Made by a program: the position numbers and the translations under genes
Shown here: piece after piece, positions 1-8,877 of the stretch
Numbering within the stretch: the first letter of the stretch is position 1
Layout of the letters: each line of letters starts with the position of its first letter
The notes under the pieces: generated by a model
Seen by the model: only the letters and a program-made list of their open reading frames with translations
Database searches by the model: none
Told to the model about the DNA's origin: nothing
NCBI RefSeq assembly: GCF_030814415.1
Contig: NZ_JAUSVB010000006.1
Location: forward strand, 339,589 to 403,588
Origin: Cellulomonas humilata
GTDB taxonomy: Bacteria; Actinomycetota; Actinomycetes; Actinomycetales; Cellulomonadaceae
Reading direction: 5' to 3'
Length of the DNA: 64,000 nt

Positions 1-1169
1 ACGACGACCGGGCCGCCCGGTACAACGAGGCGCTCGCGCTCTTCGAGGAGAAGTACCCGTACATCACGGTCCAGACCAGCTTCGCTGCGTTCCCGGACTA
101 CTGGACGGCACGCTCCACCGAGGCCGCCGGCCGCGCCCTCCCGGACGTCATGCAGTTCGACCTGTCGTACCTGCGTGAGTTCAACCAGAACGGCCAGCTG
201 CTCGACCTGCAGGAGTGGGTGGACAACGGCACGATCGACCTCTCGGGCTTCGACGAGACGCTCACCAAGGCGGGTGTCCTCGAGGACAAGATGATCGGCA
301 TCCCGACGTCGACGAACACGTTCGCCATGTTCCAGAACCCCAACGTGATCGAGCAGACCGGGGCGACGTTCCCCGACGAGGCCGAGTACACGTGGGAGGA
401 CTACAACGAGTTCATCGCCGACGTCTCCGGTGCCGGCGAGACGACGGCCGACGGCTACGCGCTCTACGGCGCGGTCGACTACACGGGCACCTTCTGGTTC
501 TTCATCCAGTGGCTCCTGCAGAAGGGCATCACGCCCTTCGAGGACGACGGCACCTTCGGCTTCGACGAGGGCGACGTCACCGAGTTCCTCGACCTGACGG
601 CCGACCTGCGGGCCGACAAGGCGGTCTTCCCCGTCGACCGCAACGTCTCGCTCGCACCCAAGGGCGGCTTCACGGTCAACGAGACCGCGTCCGAGATGAG
701 CTGGGACAACTTCCTGGCCGGCTACGTCGCCGACTCGGGCACCCCGAACCTGGCGATGGCGCAGATCCCGTCGATCGAGCCCGGTGAGAAGGCGCTCTTC
801 TTCAAGCCGTCCATGCTGCTGTCCTCGGGCGCCAACACGGAGTACCCCGAGCAGGCCGCGACGCTGATCAACTTCCTGCTCACGGACCCCGAGGTCGGGA
901 AGATCTTCGGCACCTCCAAGGGTGTCCCGGCGGACGCCGACCAGCGCGCCGCCGTCGACACCACCGAGGGCAGCGTCGACGCCCAGGTGATCGCGTACGA
1001 GGAGAAGGTCGCCGAGCAGGTGACCGAGTCCACCCCGATCCCCGTCAAGGGCTTCGGCACGATCGAGGCGAAGTGGCGCACCCTGGCCGAGGAGCTCGCG
1101 TACGGCACCCTGTCCGTCGACGAGTTCGCCGAGCAGTGGTTCGCCGAGGCTGAGCTCTCGACCCAGTGA
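1..1169 (+). CDS. Sugar ABC transporter substrate-binding protein, 5' end missing
   Basis: Extracytoplasmic solute-binding protein of a carbohydrate ABC importer. The gene enters the window already open: reading from base 3 gives about 388 residues before the stop, with no signal peptide or lipobox visible, so the N-terminus lies upstream. The visible part resembles the MalE/UgpB class, with an early EKYP-x-ITV segment, a hinge-proximal LPDV motif and many aromatic residues in the putative ligand cleft. The C-terminal part (YPEQAATLINFLLTDPEVG, then KGVP) is typical of this family. Two permease genes follow, so it is the specificity component of that importer. The substrate cannot be named from sequence; the arabinan/galactan setting suggests a plant oligosaccharide. 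Confidence 0.9.
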   Translation, partial: DDRAARYNEALALFEEKYPYITVQTSFAAFPDYWTARSTEAAGRALPDVMQFDLSYLREFNQNGQLLDLQEWVDNGTIDLSGFDETLTKAGVLEDKMIGIPTSTNTFAMFQNPNVIEQTGATFPDEAEYTWEDYNEFIADVSGAGETTADGYALYGAVDYTGTFWFFIQWLLQKGITPFEDDGTFGFDEGDVTEFLDLTADLRADKAVFPVDRNVSLAPKGGFTVNETASEMSWDNFLAGYVADSGTPNLAMAQIPSIEPGEKALFFKPSMLLSSGANTEYPEQAATLINFLLTDPEVGKIFGTSKGVPADADQRAAVDTTEGSVDAQVIAYEEKVAEQVTESTPIPVKGFGTIEAKWRTLAEELAYGTLSVDEFAEQWFAEAELSTQ

Positions 1170-1174
1170 CCGGT

Positions 1175-1209
1175 GGTGGACCGCCCGCTGGCACGGCGGG
1201 CGGTCCACC
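1175..1209 (+). terminator. Hairpin between binding-protein and permease genes
   Basis: Perfect 14-bp inverted repeat (ggtggaccgcccgc and its complement) with a 7-base loop, starting 6 bases after the binding-protein stop. There is no T-tract. In many importer operons such a hairpin causes partial termination or protects the upstream mRNA, giving an excess of binding protein over permeases. That role is inferred here. Confidence 0.6.
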
Positions 1210-1267
1210 CCCCACCGCGGTCTCCTGAGACCGCCTGCACATCGCAACCGACGAACGGATCACGCTC

Positions 1268-2221
1268 GTGACCCTCACTGCCGAGGCTCCGACAACGGGC
1301 CCCACGACGGCCGCGCACACCGCGGCCCGCAAGCGCCGCAAGCGGACCGAGTCCCTGGCCGGCTACGCGTTCCTGAGCCCCTGGCTGCTCGGGTTCGTCC
1401 TGCTCACCGCGGGCCCGATGATCGCCTCGCTGTACCTGGCGTTCACGAACTACAACCTCTTCGCACCGCCCGAGTGGATCGGCCTGGAGAACTTCACACG
1501 CCTGTTCTCCGACCCGAACTACCAGCAGGCGTGGAAGGTCACTCTCACCTACGTCGTGCTGGGGACCCCGATCAAGCTGCTCGCCGCGCTGGCCGTGGCG
1601 ATGCTGCTGAACAACGCGTTCAGCGGCAAGGGCTTCTACCGGTCCTCGTTCTACGCACCCTCGCTGATCGGGGCCTCGGTCTCCATCGCGATCGTGTGGA
1701 AGGCGATGTTCATCGACAACGGCATCGTCGACCAGGTGGGCCAGTTCCTCGGCTTCCCCGCCGGCGGCTGGGTCGGTGACCCGTCGCGCACGATGCCCAT
1801 GCTCATCCTGCTGACCGTCTGGCAGTTCGGGGCGCCGATGGTCATCTTCCTGGCCGGGCTCAAGCAGATCCCGCAGGAGCTGTACGAGGCCGCGTCGGTC
1901 GACGGCGCCGGAGCCTCGCGCAAGTTCCTGAAGATCACGCTGCCCATGCTCTCGCCGGTGATCTTCTTCAACCTGCTGCTCGAGATGATCCACGCGTTCC
2001 AGATCTTCGCGTCGGCGTTCATCATCTCCAACGGCACCGGTGGCCCCGCCAGGTCGACGCTCTTCTACACCCTCTACCTCTACTTCCGCGGCTTCCAGGA
2101 CTTCCAGATGGGCTACGCCTCGGCGATGGCCTGGATCCTCGTGATCGTCGTCGGCGCACTCGCGGCCGTCTTCTTCTGGAGCTCGAAGCACTGGGTCCAC
2201 TACTCCGGGGAGGGCAAGTGA
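1268..2221 (+). CDS. Sugar ABC transporter permease, MalF/UgpA type
   Basis: Inner-membrane permease of a carbohydrate importer, 317 residues from a GTG start. After a basic cytoplasmic N-terminus (RKRRKR, about residues 20-25) there are six predicted membrane segments. The EAA loop that contacts the ATPase is clear (EAASVDGAGASRKFLKITLP, about residues 210-229). It lies about 100 bases after the binding protein and overlaps the next permease by four bases, so all three form one operon. No ATPase gene is present; actinobacterial importers of this kind usually share a multitask ATPase such as MsiK, which is knowledge of the family and not seen here. The start is weakly supported because no good ribosome binding site is visible. 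Confidence 0.93.
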   Translation: MTLTAEAPTTGPTTAAHTAARKRRKRTESLAGYAFLSPWLLGFVLLTAGPMIASLYLAFTNYNLFAPPEWIGLENFTRLFSDPNYQQAWKVTLTYVVLGTPIKLLAALAVAMLLNNAFSGKGFYRSSFYAPSLIGASVSIAIVWKAMFIDNGIVDQVGQFLGFPAGGWVGDPSRTMPMLILLTVWQFGAPMVIFLAGLKQIPQELYEAASVDGAGASRKFLKITLPMLSPVIFFNLLLEMIHAFQIFASAFIISNGTGGPARSTLFYTLYLYFRGFQDFQMGYASAMAWILVIVVGALAAVFFWSSKHWVHYSGEGK

Positions 2222-3132
2222 TGAGCACCATCACCTCGACTTCCGACCACATCGTCAGCTCCGACGACAGCGCACGACTGCGTCAGTCCACCAAGAACCG
2301 CAAGCGCGGCCGGGCCCTGGTCTTCCACGTGTGCTCGCTCGCACTGATCGTGATCGTGCTCTACCCCGCGGTGTGGATGCTGATGTCCTCGTTCAAGCCG
2401 TCGAGCGAGATCGTCGGCAACGTCAGCCTCATCCCCACCGACTTCACGGTGGCCAACTTCCAGAAGGCCATCGAGGGCATCGGCGGCGTCTCGTTCTGGA
2501 CGTTCTTCATGAACTCGACGATCCTGGCCGTCGGCTCCGTCATCGGGATCACCCTGTCCTGCTCGATCAGCGCCTACGCCTTCGCGCGGATCGACTTCCC
2601 GGGGCGCAACGTCTTCTTCGCACTCATGATCGGCACGCTCCTGCTGCCGTTCCACGTGGTGATCATCCCGCAGTACATCGTGTTCAACCGGCTCGGCCTG
2701 GTGGACACGTTCGTGCCGCTGCTGATCGGCAAGTTCCTCGCCGCCGAGGCGTTCTTCGTCTTCCTCATGGTCCAGTTCATGCGCAACCTGCCGCGCGAGC
2801 TCGACGAGGCCGCACGCATCGACGGCGCGGGGCACGTGCGGATCTTCCGCTCGATCATGCTGCCCCTGATGAAGCCCGCCCTGGTCACCAGCGCGATCTT
2901 CGCGTTCATCTGGTCCTGGAACGACTTCTTCGGCCCCCTGCTGTACCTGAAGAAGCCCGACCTGTACTCGCTGCCGATCGCGCTGCGGCTCTTCGTCGAC
3001 CAGACCACGACCTCCGACTACGGCGCCCAGATGGCCATGGCCGTCCTCGCGCTCGTCCCGGTCATGCTCTTCTTCCTGGTCTTCCAGCGGTACCTCGTCG
3101 AGGGCGTGGCCACGCAGGGGCTCAAGGGCTGA
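2218..3132 (+). CDS. Sugar ABC transporter permease, MalG/UgpE type
   Basis: Second permease of the same importer, 304 residues. The start is GTG overlapping the previous stop, with an ATG as the very next codon as an alternative; a purine-rich ggggagggc lies just upstream. An N-terminal cytoplasmic stretch of about 35 residues is followed by six predicted membrane segments. The EAA loop reads DEAARIDGAGHVRIFRSIML near residue 200, and the C-terminal FQRYLVEGVATQGLKG is typical of MalG homologues. It pairs with the preceding MalF-like subunit to form the channel. The next gene starts on the stop codon, indicating translational coupling. Confidence 0.93.
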   Translation: MMSTITSTSDHIVSSDDSARLRQSTKNRKRGRALVFHVCSLALIVIVLYPAVWMLMSSFKPSSEIVGNVSLIPTDFTVANFQKAIEGIGGVSFWTFFMNSTILAVGSVIGITLSCSISAYAFARIDFPGRNVFFALMIGTLLLPFHVVIIPQYIVFNRLGLVDTFVPLLIGKFLAAEAFFVFLMVQFMRNLPRELDEAARIDGAGHVRIFRSIMLPLMKPALVTSAIFAFIWSWNDFFGPLLYLKKPDLYSLPIALRLFVDQTTTSDYGAQMAMAVLALVPVMLFFLVFQRYLVEGVATQGLKG

Positions 3133-3815
3133 TGACGGTTTTCGCAGGGCGGCAGGAGCGTGTCAGCCTGGGAGCCATGAGCACCCCGCTTCCCGACGAC
3201 GACTCCGGCCGCCCCGCGGACCCGGCTCCCGGTCCTGACCAGAAACCGCTGCTCGGCGGCGGACGGTTCGGGCTGTTCAGCGAGGCGCTCCTGGTCGGCC
3301 TCGGGGTCTCGGTGCTCAGCCTCCCGATCATCACCGCCGTCCCCGCGCTCGCCGCCGGGGTGTCCCACGTCCGCCGTCACCTCGACGGCCGGCCCGACAC
3401 CGTCGCGGCGCTCTGGGAGGACTTCAAGGCCGCCTGCCGAGGTGTCTGGCTGGTCTCGATCGGCATGCCCGTCCTGCTGCTGGTCCTCCTGTTCAACCTG
3501 CAGCTCATCGGTGTCGGCGGGATGCCCGGCGGCGCCGGGGTCCGGATCGCGACCGTCTTCCTGGTCGCCGTCCTGCTCGTCATCACGCTGCGAGCGGCCG
3601 CCGGCTGGTCGCCGGGGGTTCGGTGGGGGGCGATCGTCCAGACCGCCGCCAAGCGCACCGGAGACGACCTCACCGGCACGGTCCTGCTCGTCGTCGCGCT
3701 CGGGCTGTGCGCTGTCATGGTGTGGATGCTCGCGCCGCTCGCCGTCATCGTCCCGGGCCTGCTGTCCCTGGCCGTCGTGGCGGTCGAGCACCGCGCGTCG
3801 GTCCGCCAGGGCTGA
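3132..3815 (+). CDS. YesL-like (DUF624) membrane protein
   Basis: Integral membrane protein of 227 residues if started at the ATG overlapping the permease stop. An ATG at 3177 with ggag just upstream would give 212 residues and may be the true start. It has four to five hydrophobic segments, an early GLFSEALLVGLGVSVLSLPI segment and a soluble loop with WEDFKAA, matching the layout of DUF624 (B. subtilis YesL). Genes of this family often sit beside sugar importers for pectin fragments, but their function is unknown. It is the last gene of the importer operon and ends 7 bases from the convergent esterase. Family assignment is by pattern only. Confidence 0.7.
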   Translation: MTVFAGRQERVSLGAMSTPLPDDDSGRPADPAPGPDQKPLLGGGRFGLFSEALLVGLGVSVLSLPIITAVPALAAGVSHVRRHLDGRPDTVAALWEDFKAACRGVWLVSIGMPVLLLVLLFNLQLIGVGGMPGGAGVRIATVFLVAVLLVITLRAAAGWSPGVRWGAIVQTAAKRTGDDLTGTVLLVVALGLCAVMVWMLAPLAVIVPGLLSLAVVAVEHRASVRQG

Positions 3816-3822
3816 CACGCCT

Positions 3823-4821
3823 CTACGGCAGCCGCTCGACGAACCGCTGGATCGCCGCCAGGGCCTCCTGGCCGGCGTCGGCGCCCAGCCGGAACTGGTA
3901 GTTGTGCCCCAGAGGCGGGACGTGGTCGGCGTCGAAGAGGAGGGTCTCGTGGGCGACGCCGAACCGCTCGAGCGTGGCGATCAGCGACAGGGTGTGGCCG
4001 AGTCCAGGATCGGCATTGCCGCAGGAGACGAACGTCGGGGGGAAGTCAGCGGTCAGGTGCTCGACGACGGAGATGCCGGAGAAGCGGGGGTCGTCGAGGT
4101 AGTCGAGGGTGCCGGTGAACGACCGCATCACCGAGTCGACGAACAAGCGGTTCCGGCCGCGCAGCCCGCGCGCGAGCGACATGTCGAAGGCCCCGCAGAA
4201 GAGCACGGTGCCGGCGATCTGGTCGAGGCTGATCCGCGGGTGCGCGCCGATGGACGCGGCGTACGGCGGGCTGGCCACCATGCCGGCGACCTGGGCGCTG
4301 ATCTGCGCGCCCGCCGAGTCGCCCGCCAGCACGAGGCGCTGCGCGTCGACGCCGAGCTCGTCGGCGTGCTCCGTGAGGTACACGAGTGCGTCGAGAAGCT
4401 GGAGTGCTTGCGTCGGGTAGGTGGCCCGAGGCGAGATCGAGTAGCCGACACCGACCACCGTGCAGCCGCCGCCGGCAATCACCCGTAGGTAGTTGGCGAT
4501 GAGGTCCTTGCTGCCTGACAGCCACGCCCCGCCGTGCACCCAGACGATCGTCGGGAGGGCGACGCCGGGTGTGGTGGACCGGTGCACGTCGAGGCGGGCG
4601 TCGGGGTCGCCGTCGCGGTACGGGATGTCGAGGGTGGAGACGACGTGCCCGGGCACGAACGGCGCGGTCGCGGTCAGCCGCTCGGCGCCGTTGCGGTCGA
4701 ACCGGCGACGGATCACGACGGACGCGGGCTTCGGGCTCAGGTACGCGGCGACCCCGAAGCCCACCAGGCCCGCAGCCAGCAGGCCGAGCAGCCAGCCGAC
4801 CACGAGCCCGAGGCGTCTCAT
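3823..4821 (-). CDS. Alpha/beta-hydrolase esterase, HSL-type, membrane-anchored
   Basis: Probable carboxylesterase of the hormone-sensitive-lipase/acetyl-esterase class, 332 residues. An N-terminal hydrophobic helix (residues 7-28) suggests a membrane anchor or uncleaved signal. The oxyanion motif HGGAW is at residues 96-100 and the nucleophile elbow GDSAG at 167-171 (Ser169). A late DADH segment plausibly supplies the catalytic acid/base, the His being close to the C-terminus as expected. The GH51 arabinofuranosidase lies just upstream on the same strand, separated by a palindromic element, so it may deacylate plant oligosaccharides. The substrate is not determinable from sequence. Confidence 0.85.
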   Translation of the reverse strand: MRRLGLVVGWLLGLLAAGLVGFGVAAYLSPKPASVVIRRRFDRNGAERLTATAPFVPGHVVSTLDIPYRDGDPDARLDVHRSTTPGVALPTIVWVHGGAWLSGSKDLIANYLRVIAGGGCTVVGVGYSISPRATYPTQALQLLDALVYLTEHADELGVDAQRLVLAGDSAGAQISAQVAGMVASPPYAASIGAHPRISLDQIAGTVLFCGAFDMSLARGLRGRNRLFVDSVMRSFTGTLDYLDDPRFSGISVVEHLTADFPPTFVSCGNADPGLGHTLSLIATLERFGVAHETLLFDADHVPPLGHNYQFRLGADAGQEALAAIQRFVERLP

Positions 4822-4837
4822 CGCCCGATCGTCTCAC

Positions 4838-4887
4838 CACCGAGCTCGGTGCTCGCGTCCCAGCTCGGTGGCTCCGACCACCGAGCT
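4838..4887. repeat. Intergenic palindromic element
   Basis: A 14-bp perfect palindrome (caccgagctcggtg, 4838-4851) is followed by a 10-bp stem with a 6-base loop (agctcggtgg and its complement, 4862-4887). Both are built on the word CCACCGAGCT. The element fills the gap between GH51 and the esterase and could form a terminator-like or mRNA-stabilising hairpin. It resembles in style the elements near 21.3, 26.3 and 55.4 kb. Confidence 0.75.
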
Positions 4888-4897
4888 CGCGGCGTGC

Positions 4898-6409
4898 TCA
4901 GGCGCGGGTGAGGGTTCCCGGCAGGGCGGTCCAGGACTCCGGGGCGAGCGTCACGACCGTGCTGCCGGTCGCCGGCGCGGGGCCGTCGACCTCCGAGACG
5001 TGACGCTCGGCGACGGCGGCCGCGTGCTCGGGGCCCTCGACGGCGGGCTCGTCGTCGGCGGTCACCTGCACGCCGCGGCCCAGCGCGAGCGTCACGCCGG
5101 GGTGCGACAGCTCGACCTCGACGGGCTCGGCGGAGCGGTTGACCAGGAACACGGCGACGTCGGAGCCGTCGAGGGTCGCCGCCGCGGTGACCACGGGGAC
5201 CTCGCCGTGGGCCGTGGTCGTCATCGAGGGACCCGAGACGCGCAGGTCGAGAGCGGTGCCGCGGGCGAGGCGCGCGGTCGTCGCGAAGGGGTGGAACGTC
5301 GGCTGGCGCCAGGCCGGGCCGCCGGGCTCGGTCATGATCGGCGCGATGACGTTGACCAGCTGCGCCAGGCACGCGACGGGCACGCGGTCGGCGTGGTTGA
5401 GCAGGGTCACCAGCAGGTCGCCGACGACGACCGCGTCGAGCGCCGAGTAGACGTCCTCGATGATGCGCGGGGCGTCACGCTGCAGCGGCAGGTTCTTCTC
5501 GCCGACGAAGCGGGACTGCAGGTACCAGACGTTCCACTCGTCGAACGAGATCGTGACGACCTTGTCGGAGCGGCGGCGCGCGGCGACCGCGTCGGCGGAC
5601 GCGACGACCCGGCGGATGAACCGGTCCATCGACGTGCCGGACCCGAGGAACGAGGCGCGGTCGCCGTCGAGCTCCTCGTAGTAGGCGTGCATCGACAGGT
5701 GGTCGACGACGTCCCACGTGTGCTCGAGGACGGTCTGCTCCCACGAGCCGAAGGTGTCCATCATCATCGACGACGACCCGCAGACGACGAGCTCGATCGA
5801 CTGGTCCACCAGCCGCATGGCCTTGCCAGCCTCGGCGGCGAGCTTGCCGTACTCGTCGGCGTCCTTGTGCCCGATCTGCCACGGCCCGTCCATCTCGTTG
5901 CCCAGGCACCAGAGCCGCACGCCGTAGGGCTCCGTGCGGCCGTTCGCGATCCGCAGGTCGGCCCACCGCGACCCGGCCTCGCCGTTGCAGTACTCGACGA
6001 GCGCCGCCGCCGCAGCGACCCCGCGGGTGCCCAGGTTGACGGCCATCATCGGCTCGATGCCCTCGCGCTCGGCCCACTGCAGGAACTCGTCGGTGCCCAC
6101 GGTGTTGGGCTCGATGGTGCGCCAGGCGAGGTCGATGAACGGGAGGCGGTCGGGCCCGACACCGTCCTCCCACACGTAGTTGGAGACGAAGTTGCCGCCC
6201 GGATACCGGATCATGCTGACGCCCAGCTCACGGGTCAGGTCGGCGACGTCCCGGCGGAAGCCGTGCTCGTCGGCGGTCTCGTGGCCCGGTTCGTAGATGC
6301 CGGTGTAGACGGCGCGCCCGAGGTGCTCGACGAACGACGCGAACAGGCGGCGGTCGATCTCGCCCACGCGGAAGTCGGGGTGCAGCAGGACGGTGGCTCG
6401 CGGGGACAT
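4898..6409 (-). CDS. Alpha-L-arabinofuranosidase, GH51
   Basis: Intracellular-type exo-alpha-L-arabinofuranosidase of GH51, 503 residues, releasing arabinose from arabinan or arabinoxylan oligosaccharides. The TIM barrel carries the family motifs RYPGGNF (residues 68-74) and GNE with the acid/base Glu172. The nucleophile is Glu291 in FDEWNVW, and a C-terminal beta domain follows. There is no signal peptide, consistent with action on imported oligosaccharides. The ATG is chosen because a strong gaggaga lies 6-10 bases upstream; an in-frame start 30 bases further out lacks one. It is divergent from the Gfo/Idh operon, with a LacI-type box in the shared promoter region. Confidence 0.95.
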   Translation of the reverse strand: MSPRATVLLHPDFRVGEIDRRLFASFVEHLGRAVYTGIYEPGHETADEHGFRRDVADLTRELGVSMIRYPGGNFVSNYVWEDGVGPDRLPFIDLAWRTIEPNTVGTDEFLQWAEREGIEPMMAVNLGTRGVAAAAALVEYCNGEAGSRWADLRIANGRTEPYGVRLWCLGNEMDGPWQIGHKDADEYGKLAAEAGKAMRLVDQSIELVVCGSSSMMMDTFGSWEQTVLEHTWDVVDHLSMHAYYEELDGDRASFLGSGTSMDRFIRRVVASADAVAARRRSDKVVTISFDEWNVWYLQSRFVGEKNLPLQRDAPRIIEDVYSALDAVVVGDLLVTLLNHADRVPVACLAQLVNVIAPIMTEPGGPAWRQPTFHPFATTARLARGTALDLRVSGPSMTTTAHGEVPVVTAAATLDGSDVAVFLVNRSAEPVEVELSHPGVTLALGRGVQVTADDEPAVEGPEHAAAVAERHVSEVDGPAPATGSTVVTLAPESWTALPGTLTRA

Positions 6410-6459
6410 CGGATCTCCTCTGTGCAACAACAGGTCCACCGCTTAGGCTACCTACCGAC

Positions 6460-6473
6460 GGACAACGCTTTCC
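6460..6473. promoter_or_regulatory. LacI-type operator, CGCTT family
   Basis: GGACAACGCTTTCC, an imperfect palindrome with a central CG, in the 108-base region between the divergent GH51 and Gfo/Idh genes. It fits the 14-mer GGnnAnCGCTTnCC that recurs at about nine places in this window, so both flanking operons are probably under a LacI-family repressor. Confidence 0.6.
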
Positions 6474-6517
6474 GCAGGTCCGCCGCAACGAGGCGACGAC
6501 ACACACCGAGGACACCC

Positions 6518-7963
6518 GTGAGCGACCAGAACCCCACCGCACCGCGTCCTGCATCGAGCAGCAGCACGGTCGCCGGACCCGGCGTCATCCCCGAGTTCGC
6601 CCCCGCGCCGTCGGGGCAGCACCTGCGGTACGCCGTGGCCGGCACCGGCCACCGGGCAGGCATGTACATCGACGCGATCGTCGGGGAGCACGCGGACGTC
6701 GCCACCCTCGTCGCGCTCCTGGACACCAACCCGGGCCGGATGGCCCACTACGAGGGCGTCGTCTCGACGGCTCTCGGCCGGCCCGCCGGGCTGCCGCAGT
6801 ACGCGCCCGACGGCCTCGAGAAGATGATCGCGGAGCAGTCCGTCGACGTCGTCGTCGTGACCGCGCCCGACCACGCGCATGCCGAGCTGGTGGCGCGGGC
6901 GCTCGCCGCGGGGGCCGACGTCGTCGTCGAGAAGCCGCTGACCGTCGACCGGCCGGGCTGCCGACGGATCACGGGCGCGGTCGGCGAGACCGGCCGGGAC
7001 GTCGTCATGACCTTCAACTACCGGTACGCCCCGCGGAACTCCTCCTTGCGCCAGGTCATCGCGTCCGGCGAGATCGGTGAGGTCACCTCGGTGCACTTCG
7101 AGTGGGCGCTCGACACCGTGCACGGCGCCGACTACTTCCGCCGCTGGCACCGCGAGAAGAAGAACTCCGGCGGCCTGCTGGTGCACAAGTCGAGCCACCA
7201 CTTCGACCTGGTCAACTGGTGGATCGGCGACGTGCCGGCCCGCGTCTACGCCCGCGGCGGTCTCAAGTTCTACGGCGACCGCAACGCCGCCGACCGCGGG
7301 CTCGGCCCTCGACCGGCCCGGGGCACCGGCGTCGTCGGCGACCCGTTCACGCTCGACCTCAACGCGGACCCGCGCCTGAAGTCGCTGTACCTCGACGCCG
7401 AGGAGCACGACGGCTACCTGCGCGACCAGGACGTGTTCGGTCCCGGCATCACCATCGAGGACAACATGGCGCTCCTCGTCGACTACCGGCGCGGCGCCAC
7501 CCTGACCTACTCGCTGAACGCGCACAGCCCCTGGGAGGGGTACCGCGTCACCGTCAACGGCACGGCCGGCCGCGCGGAGCTGGAGGTCGTCGAGCGCGGC
7601 GCGATCGCGCTGGACGAGGACGGGAACGCGCTGCTCGACCCGTCGGCCACTCCGACCTCGCTCGGCGACTCGCTGCGACCCGAGGGGGAGCGGCTGCTGG
7701 TGCAGAAGCACTGGGAGCGCGCGACGGAGTACCCGATCCCCGACGGCATCGGTGGGCACGGCGGCGGCGACGCGATCCTGCTCAAGGATGTGTTCCGACG
7801 CCACCTGCGGGTGTCCGAGGACGCCCTCGGCCGCCCGGCGGGGTACCTCGACGGGCTGCGGGCGGTGTCGGTCGGCATCGCGGCCAACCAGTCGCTGGTC
7901 ACGGGCCTGCCGGTCACGATCGGTGACCTGGACCTGGGCGTCTCGCTCGAGGTGGACCGGTGA
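6518..7963 (+). CDS. Gfo/Idh/MocA family oxidoreductase
   Basis: NAD(P)-dependent sugar oxidoreductase of the Gfo/Idh/MocA superfamily, 481 residues from a GTG, longer than the usual 330-400. The Rossmann fold starts near residue 30 (AGTGHRAGMY), followed by the superfamily EKPL motif around residue 140 and a C-terminal substrate domain with HKSSHHFDLVNWW. The extra length is an insert of about 60 residues after this motif (LKFYGDRNAADRG onward). It overlaps the DUF6807 gene by four bases and begins a three-gene operon with a cupin. Likely role: oxidation or reduction of a sugar or glycoside during plant-polymer use; the substrate is unknown. Confidence 0.88.
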   Translation: MSDQNPTAPRPASSSSTVAGPGVIPEFAPAPSGQHLRYAVAGTGHRAGMYIDAIVGEHADVATLVALLDTNPGRMAHYEGVVSTALGRPAGLPQYAPDGLEKMIAEQSVDVVVVTAPDHAHAELVARALAAGADVVVEKPLTVDRPGCRRITGAVGETGRDVVMTFNYRYAPRNSSLRQVIASGEIGEVTSVHFEWALDTVHGADYFRRWHREKKNSGGLLVHKSSHHFDLVNWWIGDVPARVYARGGLKFYGDRNAADRGLGPRPARGTGVVGDPFTLDLNADPRLKSLYLDAEEHDGYLRDQDVFGPGITIEDNMALLVDYRRGATLTYSLNAHSPWEGYRVTVNGTAGRAELEVVERGAIALDEDGNALLDPSATPTSLGDSLRPEGERLLVQKHWERATEYPIPDGIGGHGGGDAILLKDVFRRHLRVSEDALGRPAGYLDGLRAVSVGIAANQSLVTGLPVTIGDLDLGVSLEVDR

Positions 7964-8877
7964 CGCTCTCCGCCCTCCACGACGTCGGGCGCGCCGTCGA
8001 CGTCGTCGCCGACGGCACCACCCTGGCGCAGTACGTCTACGTCCCCACCGACGTGCAGCTGGAGAGCCCGCGCCCCTATCTGCACCCTGTCCGCACCCGC
8101 GGCGGCGACCTGGTCACCGCCTTCCGCCCGCACGACCACGTCTGGCACAAGGGCATCGCCTGGTCGCTGCCGGTGGTCGGCGAGCACAACTTCTGGGGCG
8201 GGCCCACGTACGTGCACGGTCAGGGGTACGTGCAGCTGGAGAACGACGGGTCGATGGACCACGTCGCCCTCACCGACCTGGAGGTCGCGGACGACCGCGT
8301 CGACCTCACGCACACCCTGGCCTGGCACACCCAGCAGCGCGAGCACGTGATCGACGAGCAGCGCACGCTCGGGTTCGTCGTGCCCGCAGGTCGCGACGAC
8401 GCCTGGGTGCTGACGTTCGAGACCGCCATGACCAACGTGTCCTCGGCCGACCTGACCATCGGGTCACCCACCACGCGCGGTCGCGAGAACGCCGGCTACG
8501 GCGGGCTCTTCTGGCGCGGACCGCGGTCGTTCACCGGAGGGACCCTGCTCGCTCCCGACTTTTCCGGAGGGGAGGAGGTCCGGGGCACGCGCGGCCCGTG
8601 GATGGGCTTCGTCGGCCGGCACGACGGCACCGGCGGCGCCTCGACCGTCGTCATCGTCGACGGCACCGACAACCCGTCGCACCCCCCGCAGTGGTTCGCC
8701 CGCACCGAGCAGTTCGGCTGCCTGAACCCGGCGCCGTTCTTCTCGACGGAGGTCCCGTTCGCGCCCGGCGACACCCTGCGGTTCCGGTACGCGGTCGTCA
8801 TCGCCGACGGCTCCTCCGACCCGGCGTCGGCCGCCGCGCTCGCATTGCTGGGTGAGCGCGAGATGCTGACCCGATGA
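7960..8877 (+). CDS. DUF6807/PmoA-like family protein
   Basis: 305 residues, GTG start coupled to the preceding oxidoreductase. It matches the family once labelled methane-oxygenase PmoA and now DUF6807: an early YLHPVRT, then FRPHDHVWHKG with two His, and a beta-sandwich body with TRGRENAGYGGLFWRG and a late FFSTEVPFAPGDTLRFRY. No membrane segment is present, so it has nothing to do with particulate methane monooxygenase. Members typically sit beside Gfo/Idh oxidoreductases and sugar enzymes, as here. The conserved HDHVWH suggests a metal or carbohydrate site, but the activity is not established. Confidence 0.8.
   Translation: MTLSALHDVGRAVDVVADGTTLAQYVYVPTDVQLESPRPYLHPVRTRGGDLVTAFRPHDHVWHKGIAWSLPVVGEHNFWGGPTYVHGQGYVQLENDGSMDHVALTDLEVADDRVDLTHTLAWHTQQREHVIDEQRTLGFVVPAGRDDAWVLTFETAMTNVSSADLTIGSPTTRGRENAGYGGLFWRGPRSFTGGTLLAPDFSGGEEVRGTRGPWMGFVGRHDGTGGASTVVIVDGTDNPSHPPQWFARTEQFGCLNPAPFFSTEVPFAPGDTLRFRYAVVIADGSSDPASAAALALLGEREMLTR

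Noticed and set aside
722..2200. Minus-strand frame opposite the first permease
   Set aside because: No motifs, acidic/Arg-rich shadow of the permease gene.
4493..6517. Long upstream extension of the Gfo/Idh frame
   Set aside because: It runs antisense through the GH51 and esterase genes; the Rossmann fold begins only after the GTG at 6518.
7960..8877. PmoA methane monooxygenase subunit
   Set aside because: The old family label is misleading; the protein is soluble, and no PmoB or PmoC is present.
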